Notes: generated by a model not told the origin, from the sequence alone. Positions 35,617-45,053 are shown, counted from the first letter of the stretch. The stretch is DNA of 64,000 nt from CBDFKY01 sp965248995 (GCA_965248995.1 CBDFKY010000002.1:62001-126000), one strand, 5' to 3'. Translations and numbers: made by a program.

Positions 35617-36980
35617 AAAAGCTATCGATTACGTTTCAGCTCATGCGCAATGTCGGCCTGCCGGTGGTAGTAGTGCTATTGACCGTAGGCGGGACGGCTT
35701 ACTTTTCCGCTGAAGACGAAATCGATGAGGTGTACGATTCGCAAATGATCACCTCCGCCAATGTGCTCTGGCTCATGAACGAGGACGAAGATACCACCCG
35801 CACCGAGATCAAAGTCAAATCCAAAAATATCGGCTTGGGCGAGTTGGACCAGAAGGCGCTGGACGAATACGCCAAATGGCGCGCCATCCGCCTCTGGAAG
35901 CACGGCAAGCTGGTGATCTACTCCGATAACGCGCAGCCAGAAAGCGTGCCGCCTTATCCGGAAGGATTCACCGACATTGAGCTTGCGGGCAAACCTTGGC
36001 GGCTTTTCACGCTGAATAACGCCGAAGACGGCATTATCGTTGAGGTGGCCGAAAAGCATAAGGCGCGTGTCGAGATTATTAAACATATCATGTTTGGCCT
36101 GCTGTTGCCTCTATGCGTTTCGCTGCCCTTCATCGCGCTCATCATCTGGAAAGGCATCGAATGGGGCTTGCGTGATCTAAAGCGGTTTGCCGCCGCTATC
36201 CATCAGCGCAATTCCGACGACCTTGCCAAAATCAGCAAGGACGCCACGCCGCAGGAAATTCTGCCGCTGGCTGATTCCATTAACCAGCTGCTCGGCAAGC
36301 TGCAAACCTCGCTGGCGCAGGAACGGCTGTTTACCGATAACGCGGCACATGAACTGCGCACTCCGCTGGCGACACTCGCCATCCAAGCCGACGTTGTGCT
36401 GGGCTCAAAAGATGCGGCAGAGCGCGAAAGCGCGATGATCGAGCTCGCTAAAGGCGTGCGCCGCAGTTCGCGCATGGCTGAGCAGCTGCTAACCTTGGCG
36501 CGCATCCGCCAGCAGCCTATGCACTCCACCTCACTGAATCTTTACGCGCAAGCAAGCGAGGCGATTAAAACCGTCTATCCCAAAGCTAGTAAAAAGCGTA
36601 TAGAGATATCCCTTGCCGGCGAGGAAAATCTATCCGTTCTCTCCAACTCATCGCTATTATCCGTGCTTCTAGGCAATCTGCTCGACAATGCCGTAAAATA
36701 CACGCCCGTTGGCGGCGAAATCTGGCTTAATGTAAAAAGTCAGGACTCCGTGGCGGTGCTCATAATTGAGGATACCGGGCCGGGCATTCCCGAAAGCGAG
36801 CGCGAGAATGTGTTTCAGCGCTTCTACCGCCTCTCCGATAATATAGAAATCGGTACTGGGCTCGGCCTGGCGATCGTGCGCAGCATTGCCGAGCTGACCC
36901 ATCTCGATATTAATTTTTATACCCCGGAAAACGGCGAAGGACTCGGCATTAGGTTAACCTTTAGCCTGACGCAAGCCTAG
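35613..36980 (+). CDS. Sensor histidine kinase, QseC/PmrB-like
   Basis: 455 residues. Membrane segments lie at about 15-33 and 158-179. Between them is a roughly 125-residue periplasmic sensor with acidic clusters (EDEIDEV, NEDEDTT) that could bind cations. The HAMP-like linker is followed by the H-box NAAHELRTPLATL (His246), N-box NLLDNAVKYTP, and G-boxes DTGPGIP and GTGLGLAIV. It phosphorylates the regulator encoded just before it. PmrB, QseC and BqsS respond to iron, cations or cationic peptides. The exact signal here is unknown. Confidence 0.93.
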   Translation: MKKLSITFQLMRNVGLPVVVVLLTVGGTAYFSAEDEIDEVYDSQMITSANVLWLMNEDEDTTRTEIKVKSKNIGLGELDQKALDEYAKWRAIRLWKHGKLVIYSDNAQPESVPPYPEGFTDIELAGKPWRLFTLNNAEDGIIVEVAEKHKARVEIIKHIMFGLLLPLCVSLPFIALIIWKGIEWGLRDLKRFAAAIHQRNSDDLAKISKDATPQEILPLADSINQLLGKLQTSLAQERLFTDNAAHELRTPLATLAIQADVVLGSKDAAERESAMIELAKGVRRSSRMAEQLLTLARIRQQPMHSTSLNLYAQASEAIKTVYPKASKKRIEISLAGEENLSVLSNSSLLSVLLGNLLDNAVKYTPVGGEIWLNVKSQDSVAVLIIEDTGPGIPESERENVFQRFYRLSDNIEIGTGLGLAIVRSIAELTHLDINFYTPENGEGLGIRLTFSLTQA

Positions 36981-37006
36981 GAAATGTCACTATAATAGCA
37001 CCTGAT

Positions 37007-37037
37007 TTCAGTTAGCATTCAGGTTGCGTTGATACCG
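37007..37037 (+). promoter_or_regulatory. Response-regulator tandem box plus -10 (site 2)
   Basis: TTTCAG-N5-ATTCAG at 37007-37023 is followed after 8 bases by GATACC, upstream of the RND exporter operon. The expected transcription start is near 37044, just before the hairpin at 37048. Confidence 0.65.
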
Positions 37038-37047
37038 TGAATGGCAC

Positions 37048-37077
37048 CATGCCCGCATCAGGCATGTTTTTATTTTT
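37048..37077 (+). terminator. Intrinsic terminator or attenuator before the RND operon
   Basis: A stem CATGCC/GGCATG with a seven-base loop is followed by TTTTTATTTTT. It ends read-through from the two-component genes. It also falls right at the predicted 5-prime end of the RND transcript, so it could attenuate it. Confidence 0.7.
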
Positions 37078-37088
37078 AACGGTTATCA

Positions 37089-38441
37089 ATGGCTTATCGG
37101 CTTATCATTCCGGTTCTACTCGCGCTTATGCTGACATCCTGTTCGTTCTACGAATCGGATGCCCTAAACCCTGCCGCGCTGTTTGCCAGCAAGCCTGCCG
37201 ATACCGTCATTGATACCGCCAATTTGCCGACGCCCGCCTTGCAGCAACACCTGTTTAATCCCGCCGATGGGCTGGACATGACGGAAATCGCCCAGCTTGC
37301 CATTATCAACAATCCCAATTTGAAACTGGCGCGCGACGATGGTCATATCGCCGCCGCGCAATCCTTCTCTGCAGGGCTGCTGCCCGACCCGCAGCTTGGG
37401 CTTGCCTTCGACCATCCCACCAATAACGACCCCGGACTCACCAACGCCTACGGCATCACACTCGGCTATGATTTCGCCAGTTTGCTCAAGTTGCCGGTCG
37501 CGCGCGCCGCCGCCAGCGCAGACAATAAGAAAACCGATTTGAATTTTCTCTGGCAGGAGTTGCAGATCATCAGCCAAGCCAAGCTGCTTTTCGTCAAAAG
37601 CGTATCGCAAACGCAGGCGCTCGCCGCCCTTCGAGATTATCATGCTTTCCTAAGCGAACGGCATCAGCGTATCCTCAAAGCCGTTTCCGAGCATCGCATC
37701 GCCAACGATGCGGCCAGCGCCGTGCTTTCCGCCTATGATGATATTACCACCAAGCTGGCCGAAGCCGAGAAGCAAGCCGAAAAAAACCGGCATGACCTGA
37801 ATGCGCTCCTGGGGCTGCAGCCTGATACCGTGCTCACGCTGACGGATAGCACCGCGCCCGACGTGGAGAGCGCCGATATTCAGGAGGCGCTTGCCAATCT
37901 CACGAAACGCCGCCCGGATCTGATAGCGCTAGAGCAAGGCTACAATTCACAGAATGATAAATACATCGAAGCACTGATCGGCCAGTTTCCCGCCGTCAAT
38001 GTCGGCTTCACGCGCACCCGCGATACCAGCGATATTCGCACTAACGGCTTTGCGCTCACACTCAGCCTGCCGATCTTCAATCGCAACCAAGGCGCGGTAG
38101 CTGTAGAAAAGGCGACCCGCGAGAAGCTGCACGACGAATACCAGATCCGCGTCAACAAAGCGCATGAGGAAATCGCGGCGCTCATCGATGAGCATACCCT
38201 TACGCAAAAACAATACGCCGACGCCAGCGAGAGCCTGGCGCAATGGCAACACACCATCGCCCTGTCCGATAAAGCGTTGGAAGCGCGCCATATCGATCTT
38301 TTCACCTACACCAACCTACGCAATGCCGGCCTGACCAAGCAGCTCGATGTTATCGCGCTTAAACAAGCGCTCGAAGAACAGGCCATCGGCCTGACTACGC
38401 TGACCGGCCAGGAGCTACAGAGCAAGGAAGCCAAACCATGA
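37089..38441 (+). CDS. TolC/CusC-type outer-membrane efflux lipoprotein
   Basis: 450 residues. A lipoprotein signal ends in LTSC (Cys18). Two repeats of the outer-membrane efflux fold follow: long helices with LAQSFSAGLLPDPQL-like and RPDLIALEQGYNSQNDKYIE segments, and beta hairpins. It forms the outer-membrane duct of the tripartite exporter whose adaptor and RND pump are encoded next (ATGA overlap with the adaptor). The tandem box at 37007 suggests control by the adjacent two-component system. Confidence 0.88.
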   Translation: MAYRLIIPVLLALMLTSCSFYESDALNPAALFASKPADTVIDTANLPTPALQQHLFNPADGLDMTEIAQLAIINNPNLKLARDDGHIAAAQSFSAGLLPDPQLGLAFDHPTNNDPGLTNAYGITLGYDFASLLKLPVARAAASADNKKTDLNFLWQELQIISQAKLLFVKSVSQTQALAALRDYHAFLSERHQRILKAVSEHRIANDAASAVLSAYDDITTKLAEAEKQAEKNRHDLNALLGLQPDTVLTLTDSTAPDVESADIQEALANLTKRRPDLIALEQGYNSQNDKYIEALIGQFPAVNVGFTRTRDTSDIRTNGFALTLSLPIFNRNQGAVAVEKATREKLHDEYQIRVNKAHEEIAALIDEHTLTQKQYADASESLAQWQHTIALSDKALEARHIDLFTYTNLRNAGLTKQLDVIALKQALEEQAIGLTTLTGQELQSKEAKP

Positions 38442-39532
38442 AGAAAATACCGCTCATACTTATCATCCTGGCCTGCGCAGTTGCTGCCTATGTCGGCTGG
38501 CGCTGGCTTCACCATCCACCGGCCGAGGAGCCAACGGATAACAGCGTCGCCGTCGTCCTGCAGCCGATTGAGAAGAAAATGCTGACCGAAACCGTCGAGG
38601 CTTACGGCACCATTTCGTCCGACAGCTCCGGCGTGATCAACATCAACGTACCGCGCCAGGCCATCATCGGCTCCATAGATGTACTGCCCGGCCAATCGGT
38701 CAAGAAAGGCCAGTTACTTATCGAGCTTGGCAGCGACCCGGAAGCAAGCGTCGTCTATACGCAGGCCTCCACCGCATTAAATACCGCCCGCTCGGAATTT
38801 ACTCGTACCAAGCAACTCGTCGATGAGCAGCTGGCGACGGATTCCCAACTGGCAGCGGCGCAAAAGGCCTTGAGCGACGCGGAAGCGATTTACAAAGCGC
38901 AGCAACAGATGGGAGGCGGGTTATCTTCACAAAAAATCACTGCACCGTTTGATGGCACCATTACCACCTTGAGCATTGCGCGGGGCGATCGCGTGGCACC
39001 GGGTACGGCCATGCTGCAAATCTCGGCCAGTCATGCCCTGCGCGCCGAGCTTGGCATTGAGCCGAAAGAGTGCAGCCGCATCAAGCCGGGCATGAAAGTC
39101 ATCGCCGCTCCGGTGTTCGATAAAGACGCCAAGGTAGAGGGCAGCATCACCCAGGTGCAGAGCATGATCAACCCCACCTCGCAGCTGGTGATGGCATTCG
39201 CCAGCGTCAGCAACGACGAAGGCGTGCTAATCCAAGGCGGCGCGGTGCGCGCAACTATCATTATCGACACCAAAGAAGCCTATGCGGTGCCGCGTGAGGC
39301 CGTACTGCTCGATGACAAGGGCGAATATATTTTTCAGGTGAAAGACGGCAAAGCGCAGCGTGCGAACGTCAAGGATGGGTTGGAATTTGAAGGCTATGTC
39401 GGCATCGAAGGTGATTTCGACCCGAATCTGCCGGTGGTTGCCTCCGGCAATTACGAACTGCAAGACGGGGTAGCCGTGCGCGAAGATAAGCCGGAAACGC
39501 CCGATGAGCCTAAAAACCAGGTCAAGCCATGA
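38438..39532 (+). CDS. RND efflux periplasmic adaptor (membrane fusion protein)
   Basis: 364 residues. A membrane anchor at about 4-22 is followed by barrel-sandwich and hairpin domains (VDVLPGQSVKKGQLLIELGS-like biotinyl-lipoyl block, coiled-coil arms KALSDAEAIYKAQQQ) and the second lipoyl half (ITAPFDGTITTLSIARGDRV). Beta-barrel and proximal domains complete it. It links the TolC-like duct to the RND pump. It overlaps both neighbours by 4 bases, so the three proteins are made in step. Confidence 0.92.
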   Translation: MKKIPLILIILACAVAAYVGWRWLHHPPAEEPTDNSVAVVLQPIEKKMLTETVEAYGTISSDSSGVININVPRQAIIGSIDVLPGQSVKKGQLLIELGSDPEASVVYTQASTALNTARSEFTRTKQLVDEQLATDSQLAAAQKALSDAEAIYKAQQQMGGGLSSQKITAPFDGTITTLSIARGDRVAPGTAMLQISASHALRAELGIEPKECSRIKPGMKVIAAPVFDKDAKVEGSITQVQSMINPTSQLVMAFASVSNDEGVLIQGGAVRATIIIDTKEAYAVPREAVLLDDKGEYIFQVKDGKAQRANVKDGLEFEGYVGIEGDFDPNLPVVASGNYELQDGVAVREDKPETPDEPKNQVKP

Positions 39533-42500
39533 AGCGTTGGAATTCCGACCATCGGCGCTCCATCCTCTTCCTGTTCGTCGTAACGGCGGCAGTAGGCGGG
39601 CTGCTGGCGCTTAAATTGCCGGTATCGCTTTTCCCGACCATTGATTTTCCGCGCGTAATGGTATCGCTCGAAGCCGGCGACCAGCCCATCGAGCAGATGG
39701 TGCTGCAAGTTACGACTCCGGTGGAAGCCGCCGTGCGCCGTGTGCCGGGCGTGCATAGTGTGCGCTCCACCACCAGCCGGGGCGCAGCTGATATCTCCAT
39801 CAACTTTGACTGGGGAATCGATATGGAAACAGCGGCATTGCAGATCAATGCCGCTATCTCGCCGCTGCTACCGGCGCTTCCTAAAGATACCGTGCTAGAC
39901 GTGCGGCGCATGGACACGACCGTTTTCCCGATTATCGCCTACAGCCTGACCTCGAAAACCACCTCGCTCACCCAGCTGCACGATATCGCCCAATATCAGC
40001 TGTTGCCGCTGCTTACCGGCGTGGACGGCGTGGCGCATGTGCAGGTGATGGATTCGAGCAAGGAAGAATACCGGGTCAACGTCGATACCGACAAGCTCCG
40101 TGCCTTTAATCTGGCGTTCGATGACGTCACCAAAGCCTTGTCCACGGTCAATACGATCAGCGCCAGCGGCAAGATCGAGGAGCATTATAAGCTCTACCTG
40201 GTGGTGGCCGATACGCGCCTGCATGACGCTGATTCTCTCCTGAATACCGTGATTAAAAAGACAGGTAGCGGGGTGGTGCGGGTGAAAGACGTGGCAACGG
40301 TCACGCTGGAGCCGATGCCGGAATGGGTAAAAGTGAATGCCGATGGCAAGGATGCGGTACTGATTAATATCTTCCAGCAGCTCGGCAGCAACAGTGTCAA
40401 AATCGAAAAGGCGGTTAAAGAAGCGCTTAACATTTACCAAACGCAGCTGCCGCCGGACGTCAAGCTCGCCAATTGGTATGACCAAAGCGTGCTGGTGGTC
40501 GATTCCGCTGCCAGCGTGCGCGACGCTATCCTGATCGGTATAGCCTTGGCCGGCATCGTTCTGTGGCTTTTCCTGCGAAACCTGCGCATTACCCTGATTG
40601 CCATTGTCATGGTGCCGACCGTGCTGGCGATTACCGTCATCGTCTTAAGCGCCTTCAACATGAGCTTTAACATCATGACGCTGGGCGGCATGGCGGCAGC
40701 GGTGGGCTTGCTTATTGACGATACCATCGTCATGCTGGAGCATATAGTGCGCCGCCTGCAGGAGCGGCGTAAACAAAACCTGCCAAACGGTATCCTGCAG
40801 GCCGCCGATGAGTTCTTCAAGCCGCTGATCGGCTCCAGCGGCGCAACACTGGTGATTTTCATCCCGCTCGCTTTCTTGAGTGGCGTCACCGGCGCCTTTT
40901 TCAAAGCGCTTTCGCTCACGATGGCCTCGGCGCTGGTGATTTCCTTCCTGATCACCTGGCTAGCCGTGCCACTGCTTTCCGACATGCTGATCGGCGCTAG
41001 CCGCCTTCATACGCCCCACGGCGAGGCGCGCAAGCGGCTGACCCGACGCTATCACCTCTGCATGCGCCGCCTGCTGAAGCAGCCATCGCTATTACTGCTT
41101 GGTGTTGCGCCGCTTATCGCTGTCGGTGTCCTTGCCTATACCCAAGTCGGTTCCGGCTTCATGCCTTCCATCGACGAAGGCGGTTTTGTGCTGGATTACC
41201 GCGCCGCACCTGGTACGGCGCTCACTGAGAGCGACCGGCTGTTGCGTCAGGTGGAGAAAATCATTGCCGCCACGCCGGAGGTGGAAACCTATTCGCGGCG
41301 CACCGGCGCAGGCCTGGGCGGTAGCATTAACGAAGCCAATGAAGGTGATTTCTTCGTGCGCCTGAAACCGCTGCCACGGCGCGCGCTTAGCGACATCATG
41401 GACGAGCTGCGCGGCAAGATCGAGCATGACGTGCCGGGATTAGAGACGGAATTTGTCCTGCTCATGGAAGATTTTATCGGCGATCTGACCGCCGTGCCGC
41501 AGCCGGTAGAAATTAAAATCTACTCCGACAATCCCGATACTATCGTCAAGCTGGCGCAGAAAGTGACCGCCGCTATCGCACACGTGCAGGGGCTGGTGGA
41601 TTTGAAAGATGGCATTAACCCCGCCGGTGATGCGCTGGAAGTGCATATCGACCCAACCAAGGCGGCGCTGGAAGGTGAGGACGTCACCACCATTTCACAA
41701 TCCTTGCAAAATTATACCAGCGGCGTAGTGGCAACGCAGATCATTCGCCCCAGCAAGCTCGAAAACGTGCGAGTATGGGTGCCGCATGAGATGCGCGCGC
41801 GGCAGGCCGATCTTGAGAAACTAAGCATCCGCGCTGCCGACGGCCATATATTCCCACTCTCTCGCGTGGCCGAGTTCACCGCCGTGATCGGTCAGCCGCA
41901 AGTCACCCGCGAAAACTTGAAACGCATGGTGGCGGTGACGGCGCGCATAGCTAAGCGCGATACCGGCTCGGTGATGGCGGACATTAAGAAAATCATCGAC
42001 CAAAAGGACATGCTGCCAAAGGGCGTCTATTACGAACTGGGCGGGCTTTATAAGGAACAGCAAACCGCCTTCCATGACCTCACCATCGTATTCGGCTCGG
42101 CGGTGGCACTGGTATTCCTGCTACTGCTTTTCCTCTATGAGCGTTTCTCCGTGGCGCTAGCGATCATGGCGATGCCGGTATTAGCGATAGGCGCGGTGTT
42201 CATCGGCTTATGGATTACCGGCGTTGAACTCAATATCTCGGCGATGATGGGCATGACCATGATCGTCGGCATCATCACCGAAGTGTCGATTTTCTATTTC
42301 TCCGAATATTTTAGCCTGCTCGAAGAACACGGCCACGCCAAAGCGCTGATCGAAGCGGCCATTAACCGCGCACGGCCAATTATCATGACGACACTCACCG
42401 CCATCCTCACGCTGCTGCCACTTGCCTTCGCACTCGGCCAGGGTGCCGCCATGCAGCAGCCGCTCGCCATTGTCATCGTATCCGGCCTGATTGTTCAACT

Positions 42501-42570
42501 GCCACTGGTGCTGATCGTCATGCCGGTGCTGTTCCAGATGATGCAACGCCAGAAAAACCAAATTCACTAA
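39529..42570 (+). CDS. RND-family efflux permease
   Basis: 1013 residues, the full RND length with twelve membrane segments in two halves. The N-terminal signature is PVSLFPTIDFPRVMVSLEAG. TM4 carries AAAVGLLIDDTIVMLEHIVRR, the region of the proton-relay acids, and the second half ends with PLAFALGQGAAMQQPLAIVI. It exports a substrate from the periplasm or inner membrane using the proton gradient. The relay residues resemble drug/lipid pumps more than CzcA metal pumps, but the substrate is not clear. mlaA and mlaC follow in the same direction, hinting at lipid traffic. Confidence 0.93.
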   Translation: MKRWNSDHRRSILFLFVVTAAVGGLLALKLPVSLFPTIDFPRVMVSLEAGDQPIEQMVLQVTTPVEAAVRRVPGVHSVRSTTSRGAADISINFDWGIDMETAALQINAAISPLLPALPKDTVLDVRRMDTTVFPIIAYSLTSKTTSLTQLHDIAQYQLLPLLTGVDGVAHVQVMDSSKEEYRVNVDTDKLRAFNLAFDDVTKALSTVNTISASGKIEEHYKLYLVVADTRLHDADSLLNTVIKKTGSGVVRVKDVATVTLEPMPEWVKVNADGKDAVLINIFQQLGSNSVKIEKAVKEALNIYQTQLPPDVKLANWYDQSVLVVDSAASVRDAILIGIALAGIVLWLFLRNLRITLIAIVMVPTVLAITVIVLSAFNMSFNIMTLGGMAAAVGLLIDDTIVMLEHIVRRLQERRKQNLPNGILQAADEFFKPLIGSSGATLVIFIPLAFLSGVTGAFFKALSLTMASALVISFLITWLAVPLLSDMLIGASRLHTPHGEARKRLTRRYHLCMRRLLKQPSLLLLGVAPLIAVGVLAYTQVGSGFMPSIDEGGFVLDYRAAPGTALTESDRLLRQVEKIIAATPEVETYSRRTGAGLGGSINEANEGDFFVRLKPLPRRALSDIMDELRGKIEHDVPGLETEFVLLMEDFIGDLTAVPQPVEIKIYSDNPDTIVKLAQKVTAAIAHVQGLVDLKDGINPAGDALEVHIDPTKAALEGEDVTTISQSLQNYTSGVVATQIIRPSKLENVRVWVPHEMRARQADLEKLSIRAADGHIFPLSRVAEFTAVIGQPQVTRENLKRMVAVTARIAKRDTGSVMADIKKIIDQKDMLPKGVYYELGGLYKEQQTAFHDLTIVFGSAVALVFLLLLFLYERFSVALAIMAMPVLAIGAVFIGLWITGVELNISAMMGMTMIVGIITEVSIFYFSEYFSLLEEHGHAKALIEAAINRARPIIMTTLTAILTLLPLAFALGQGAAMQQPLAIVIVSGLIVQLPLVLIVMPVLFQMMQRQKNQIH

Positions 42571-42672
42571 CCAAGGAGATTTATGAAAAACACTAAATAC
42601 ATGAAGGGAACGGCCTGCTGCCTGCTGCTATAGTTAATTCAAAATTTACACGGATGATTGTATTATGTTATG

Positions 42673-42990
42673 ATGAGTCATAGCATGGATTTACGGCGTC
42701 GCGTTGTTGCGTATGTCAGGGGCGGTGGAAGTAAGGCGGAAGCTGCCCGTCGGTTTGGGGTACACCATGGGTGTGTGTTTGATTGGATCACGCGTGATCG
42801 GTTGGAAGCGAAGAAACCGGGTCCGCGCAAGGCGCATAAACTGGACATGGAAGCACTGCAACAGGCGGTGGAATGTCAACCTGAGGTAATGGGTAAGGAA
42901 CTGGCGGTACACTTTGGGGTAAGGCCGAGTACGATCTGCTATGCGCTGAAGCGGTTGAACATCAGTCGTAAAAAAAACCTGGACGTATAA
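42673..42990 (+). CDS. IS630 transposase, N-terminal frame (orfA)
   Basis: 105 residues with a double helix-turn-helix DNA-binding region: MDLRRRVVAYVRGGGSKAEA, RRFGVHHGCVFDWI, and later KELAVHFGVRPSTICYALKR. It would bind the terminal repeats. It ends shortly after a run of eight A (42970-42977), where the catalytic frame opens. Several near-by ATGs (42670, 42673, 42685) are possible starts. Confidence 0.82.
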   Translation: MSHSMDLRRRVVAYVRGGGSKAEAARRFGVHHGCVFDWITRDRLEAKKPGPRKAHKLDMEALQQAVECQPEVMGKELAVHFGVRPSTICYALKRLNISRKKNLDV

Positions 42991-43501
42991 AGAAAGCGAC
43001 AACGAGAAACGCAAAGCGTACCTCAAGCGCTGGTGGCGTTACCGGATGCAGGGCAAGCAGTTTGTGTATGTCGATGAAAGCGCCTTCGCACCCACCGCCG
43101 AACGCACGCATGGCTTCGCCCGAAAAGGCAAGCGTGTGCATGGGCAACGCAGCGGGCAGCGCAGACCCCGCACCAGTTTCCTGGCAGCCTTGTGCGGCAA
43201 GCAAATGCTTGCCCCCTTCCTCTTTCAGGGTACCTGCAACACTGCCGTTTTTAATGCTTGGCTAGAGCAGGAACTCTGCCCGCATCTTACCCCTAACAGC
43301 GTTGTCATTATGGACAACGCCACCTTCCATAAATCTACTTTAACACAACAGCTTATTCAGCAACGACAGGCAACGCTATTGTTCCTGCCTCCCTATTCTC
43401 CCGATCTCAATCCTATCGAAAAACGTTTCGGCACCATCAAACGATACCGATCCTACACACCAGAAATATCCCTCAATCTTCTCATTCAAACATACGGATA
43501 A
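42974..43501 (+). CDS. IS630 transposase, catalytic frame (orfB)
   Basis: The frame is open from the A8 run, with an internal ATG at 43046. DDE catalytic blocks are complete: YVDESAF (first Asp), VIMDNATFHK (second Asp), and LNPIEKRFGTIK (Glu). It is read one base downstream of orfA, so a fused enzyme needs +1 (or -2) slippage at the A8 run, or transcript slippage there. A real inactivating deletion is the alternative. The end of the protein is a few bases from the right repeat. Confidence 0.82.
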   Translation, partial: KTWTYKESDNEKRKAYLKRWWRYRMQGKQFVYVDESAFAPTAERTHGFARKGKRVHGQRSGQRRPRTSFLAALCGKQMLAPFLFQGTCNTAVFNAWLEQELCPHLTPNSVVIMDNATFHKSTLTQQLIQQRQATLLFLPPYSPDLNPIEKRFGTIKRYRSYTPEISLNLLIQTYG

Positions 43502-44298
43502 TTATTGAATTGGGTATAACGCTGATACTGGCGCCGAGCGCATATGCGGCCGATCTTCCCGCGCCGGGAGTGGCTACGCACGCTATTCCGGTGGAACCAT
43601 CGAAAAATGATGACGAGGATTTCAACCTTCAAATACCGGGCGTCGAGCCGGTGGCCGACGATCCCTGGGAAGGCGTAAACCGTCCCATTTTCGGTTTCAA
43701 TAAAACACTCGACACCTATTTGCTCAAGCCGGTCGCCAGTGGCTATCGCTGGGCAGTACCGGAGCTGGCGCGCGATGGCATCGGCAATTTCTTCGAGAAT
43801 CTGGGCGAGCCGGTCAATTGCATTAACGGCGTACTGCAGCTCAACCCGGAGCGGAGTTTCAGCCCGCTATGGCGCTTCATCCTCAACTCGACCTTCGGCA
43901 TAGCCGGATTTTATGACTTCGCCGGAAAATACGGCAACCTGCCCCATAAGAAAAATTCCTTTGGCGATACGCTGGAAAGCTATGGCGTCGGAGCTGGGCC
44001 TTATTTCGTCATGCCGCTGCTTGGGCCTTCCAATCCGCGCGACGCGATGGGTGACGTCGTGGATTACGCGATGGACCCGTTTACCTACATCACCCTCACG
44101 CCGATCGACAACGAGCTGACCGGACTAGAAGTGGTCGATCAGCGCGACCAGAACGCCGTGTTACTCGACGAAATATACGGCAACTCACTGGAGCCTTATA
44201 TCGCCATGCGCAGCGCCTATTTGCAAAACAAAACCTTTGTGTCGCGCGATGGTAAAACGAAGAAACTTGACGATTAATTTAACCAACGGAGACACCTA

Positions 44299-44961
44299 AT
44301 GAAACTAAAAACCACCTTATCCATCCTCGCTGTAAGCGTCATGCTTCCTATGACGTGCCTTGCGGCCGATGCCACCACTAAACCGGCTGTGCAAGCCAAT
44401 GCCATGCAATCCGAAAAGGCCATATCCGAGAAAGAGTTTATCGATAGCATGGCCGAAAAAGTGCTGGCGGTGCTTAAAGACAAAAAATCGCCGTTTGAGC
44501 AAAAGCAAGCCACGCTGCGCGAGCTGTTCACGCAAACCGTCGACATCGATTGGATTGCTAAGTTCGTCATCGGCCCGGCCTGGAAAACCGCTACCGATGA
44601 GCAGAAGGCTAAATACATCGAGCTGTACCGCACTTATCTGACCGAAAGCTATATCTCGAAGTTTGATGCCGAAGCCGGTTCAAGCGTCACTGCCATCAAT
44701 GTGAAAAGTGTGAAGGATACGGCGAGCGGCACGTCCACCGCCCATACCGAGATAGTGCAAAGCGGCAACGAGCCTGCCGTAAAGGTAGATTACCTGTTGC
44801 GCCGGAAGGATGGTAAGATCAAGGTAATCGATATCAACATCGAAGGCGTCAGCTTGCTCAACACTCATCGTCAGGAATTTAACGCGCTAGCGGGTTCCGG
44901 CGGTATGGAGGGCGTAATTAAAAAGCTGACTGAGCTTACCACACATAAACAACAGAATTGA
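44299..44961 (+). CDS. mlaC: MlaC / Ttg2D periplasmic lipid-binding protein
   Basis: 220 residues with GGAGA before ATG 44299. A signal peptide (about 1-23, cut near LAA) is followed by the MlaC/Tol_tol_Ttg2 fold: LRELFTQTVDIDWIAKFVIG, YRTYLTESYISKF, and VDYLLRRKDGKIKVIDINIE. It carries phospholipid between the outer-membrane MlaA and an inner-membrane partner. No MlaFEDB genes are in view. The preceding RND pump may be the partner here, which is an inference. Intact downstream of the IS. Confidence 0.92.
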   Translation: MKLKTTLSILAVSVMLPMTCLAADATTKPAVQANAMQSEKAISEKEFIDSMAEKVLAVLKDKKSPFEQKQATLRELFTQTVDIDWIAKFVIGPAWKTATDEQKAKYIELYRTYLTESYISKFDAEAGSSVTAINVKSVKDTASGTSTAHTEIVQSGNEPAVKVDYLLRRKDGKIKVIDINIEGVSLLNTHRQEFNALAGSGGMEGVIKKLTELTTHKQQN

Positions 44962-45053
44962 GCGCGCATGATGTGCGCTGCTCTCCACGAACATGCCACT
45001 GTTTTTAATTTAACCAGCGGGTGGTATGTACCGCTGATAAAGGAGGTCAAGGT

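Larger units (their letters stand above)
42631..43516 (+). mobile_element. IS630-family insertion sequence, 886 bp
   Basis: Imperfect terminal inverted repeats of about 30 bases (21 of 30 identical, starting TAGTTAATTCAA and TACCCAATTCAA inward) are flanked by a TA duplication at 42629-42630 and 43517-43518, the IS630/mariner target. Two overlapping frames encode a DDE transposase. The element sits inside mlaA, oriented with it. The exact ends are set by reconstruction of the mlaA reading frame. Confidence 0.9.
42583..44277 (+). pseudogene. mlaA: mlaA (vacJ) interrupted by IS630 in the signal peptide
   Basis: The gene starts at ATG 42583 with AAGGAG and reads MKNTKYMKGTACCLLL before the element. 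After it, the frame resumes TLILAPSAYAADLPAPG. Deleting 42631-43516 and one TA joins CTA to ACG in frame, restoring a normal signal peptide (cut after AYA) and a full VacJ/MlaA domain (WEGVNRPIFGFN, then FGDTLESYGVG). MlaA moves phospholipids at the outer membrane. A TTG in the element's right end (43510) could still start a form with a 13-residue hydrophobic leader, probably too short for export. The downstream mlaC is intact. Confidence 0.9.
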
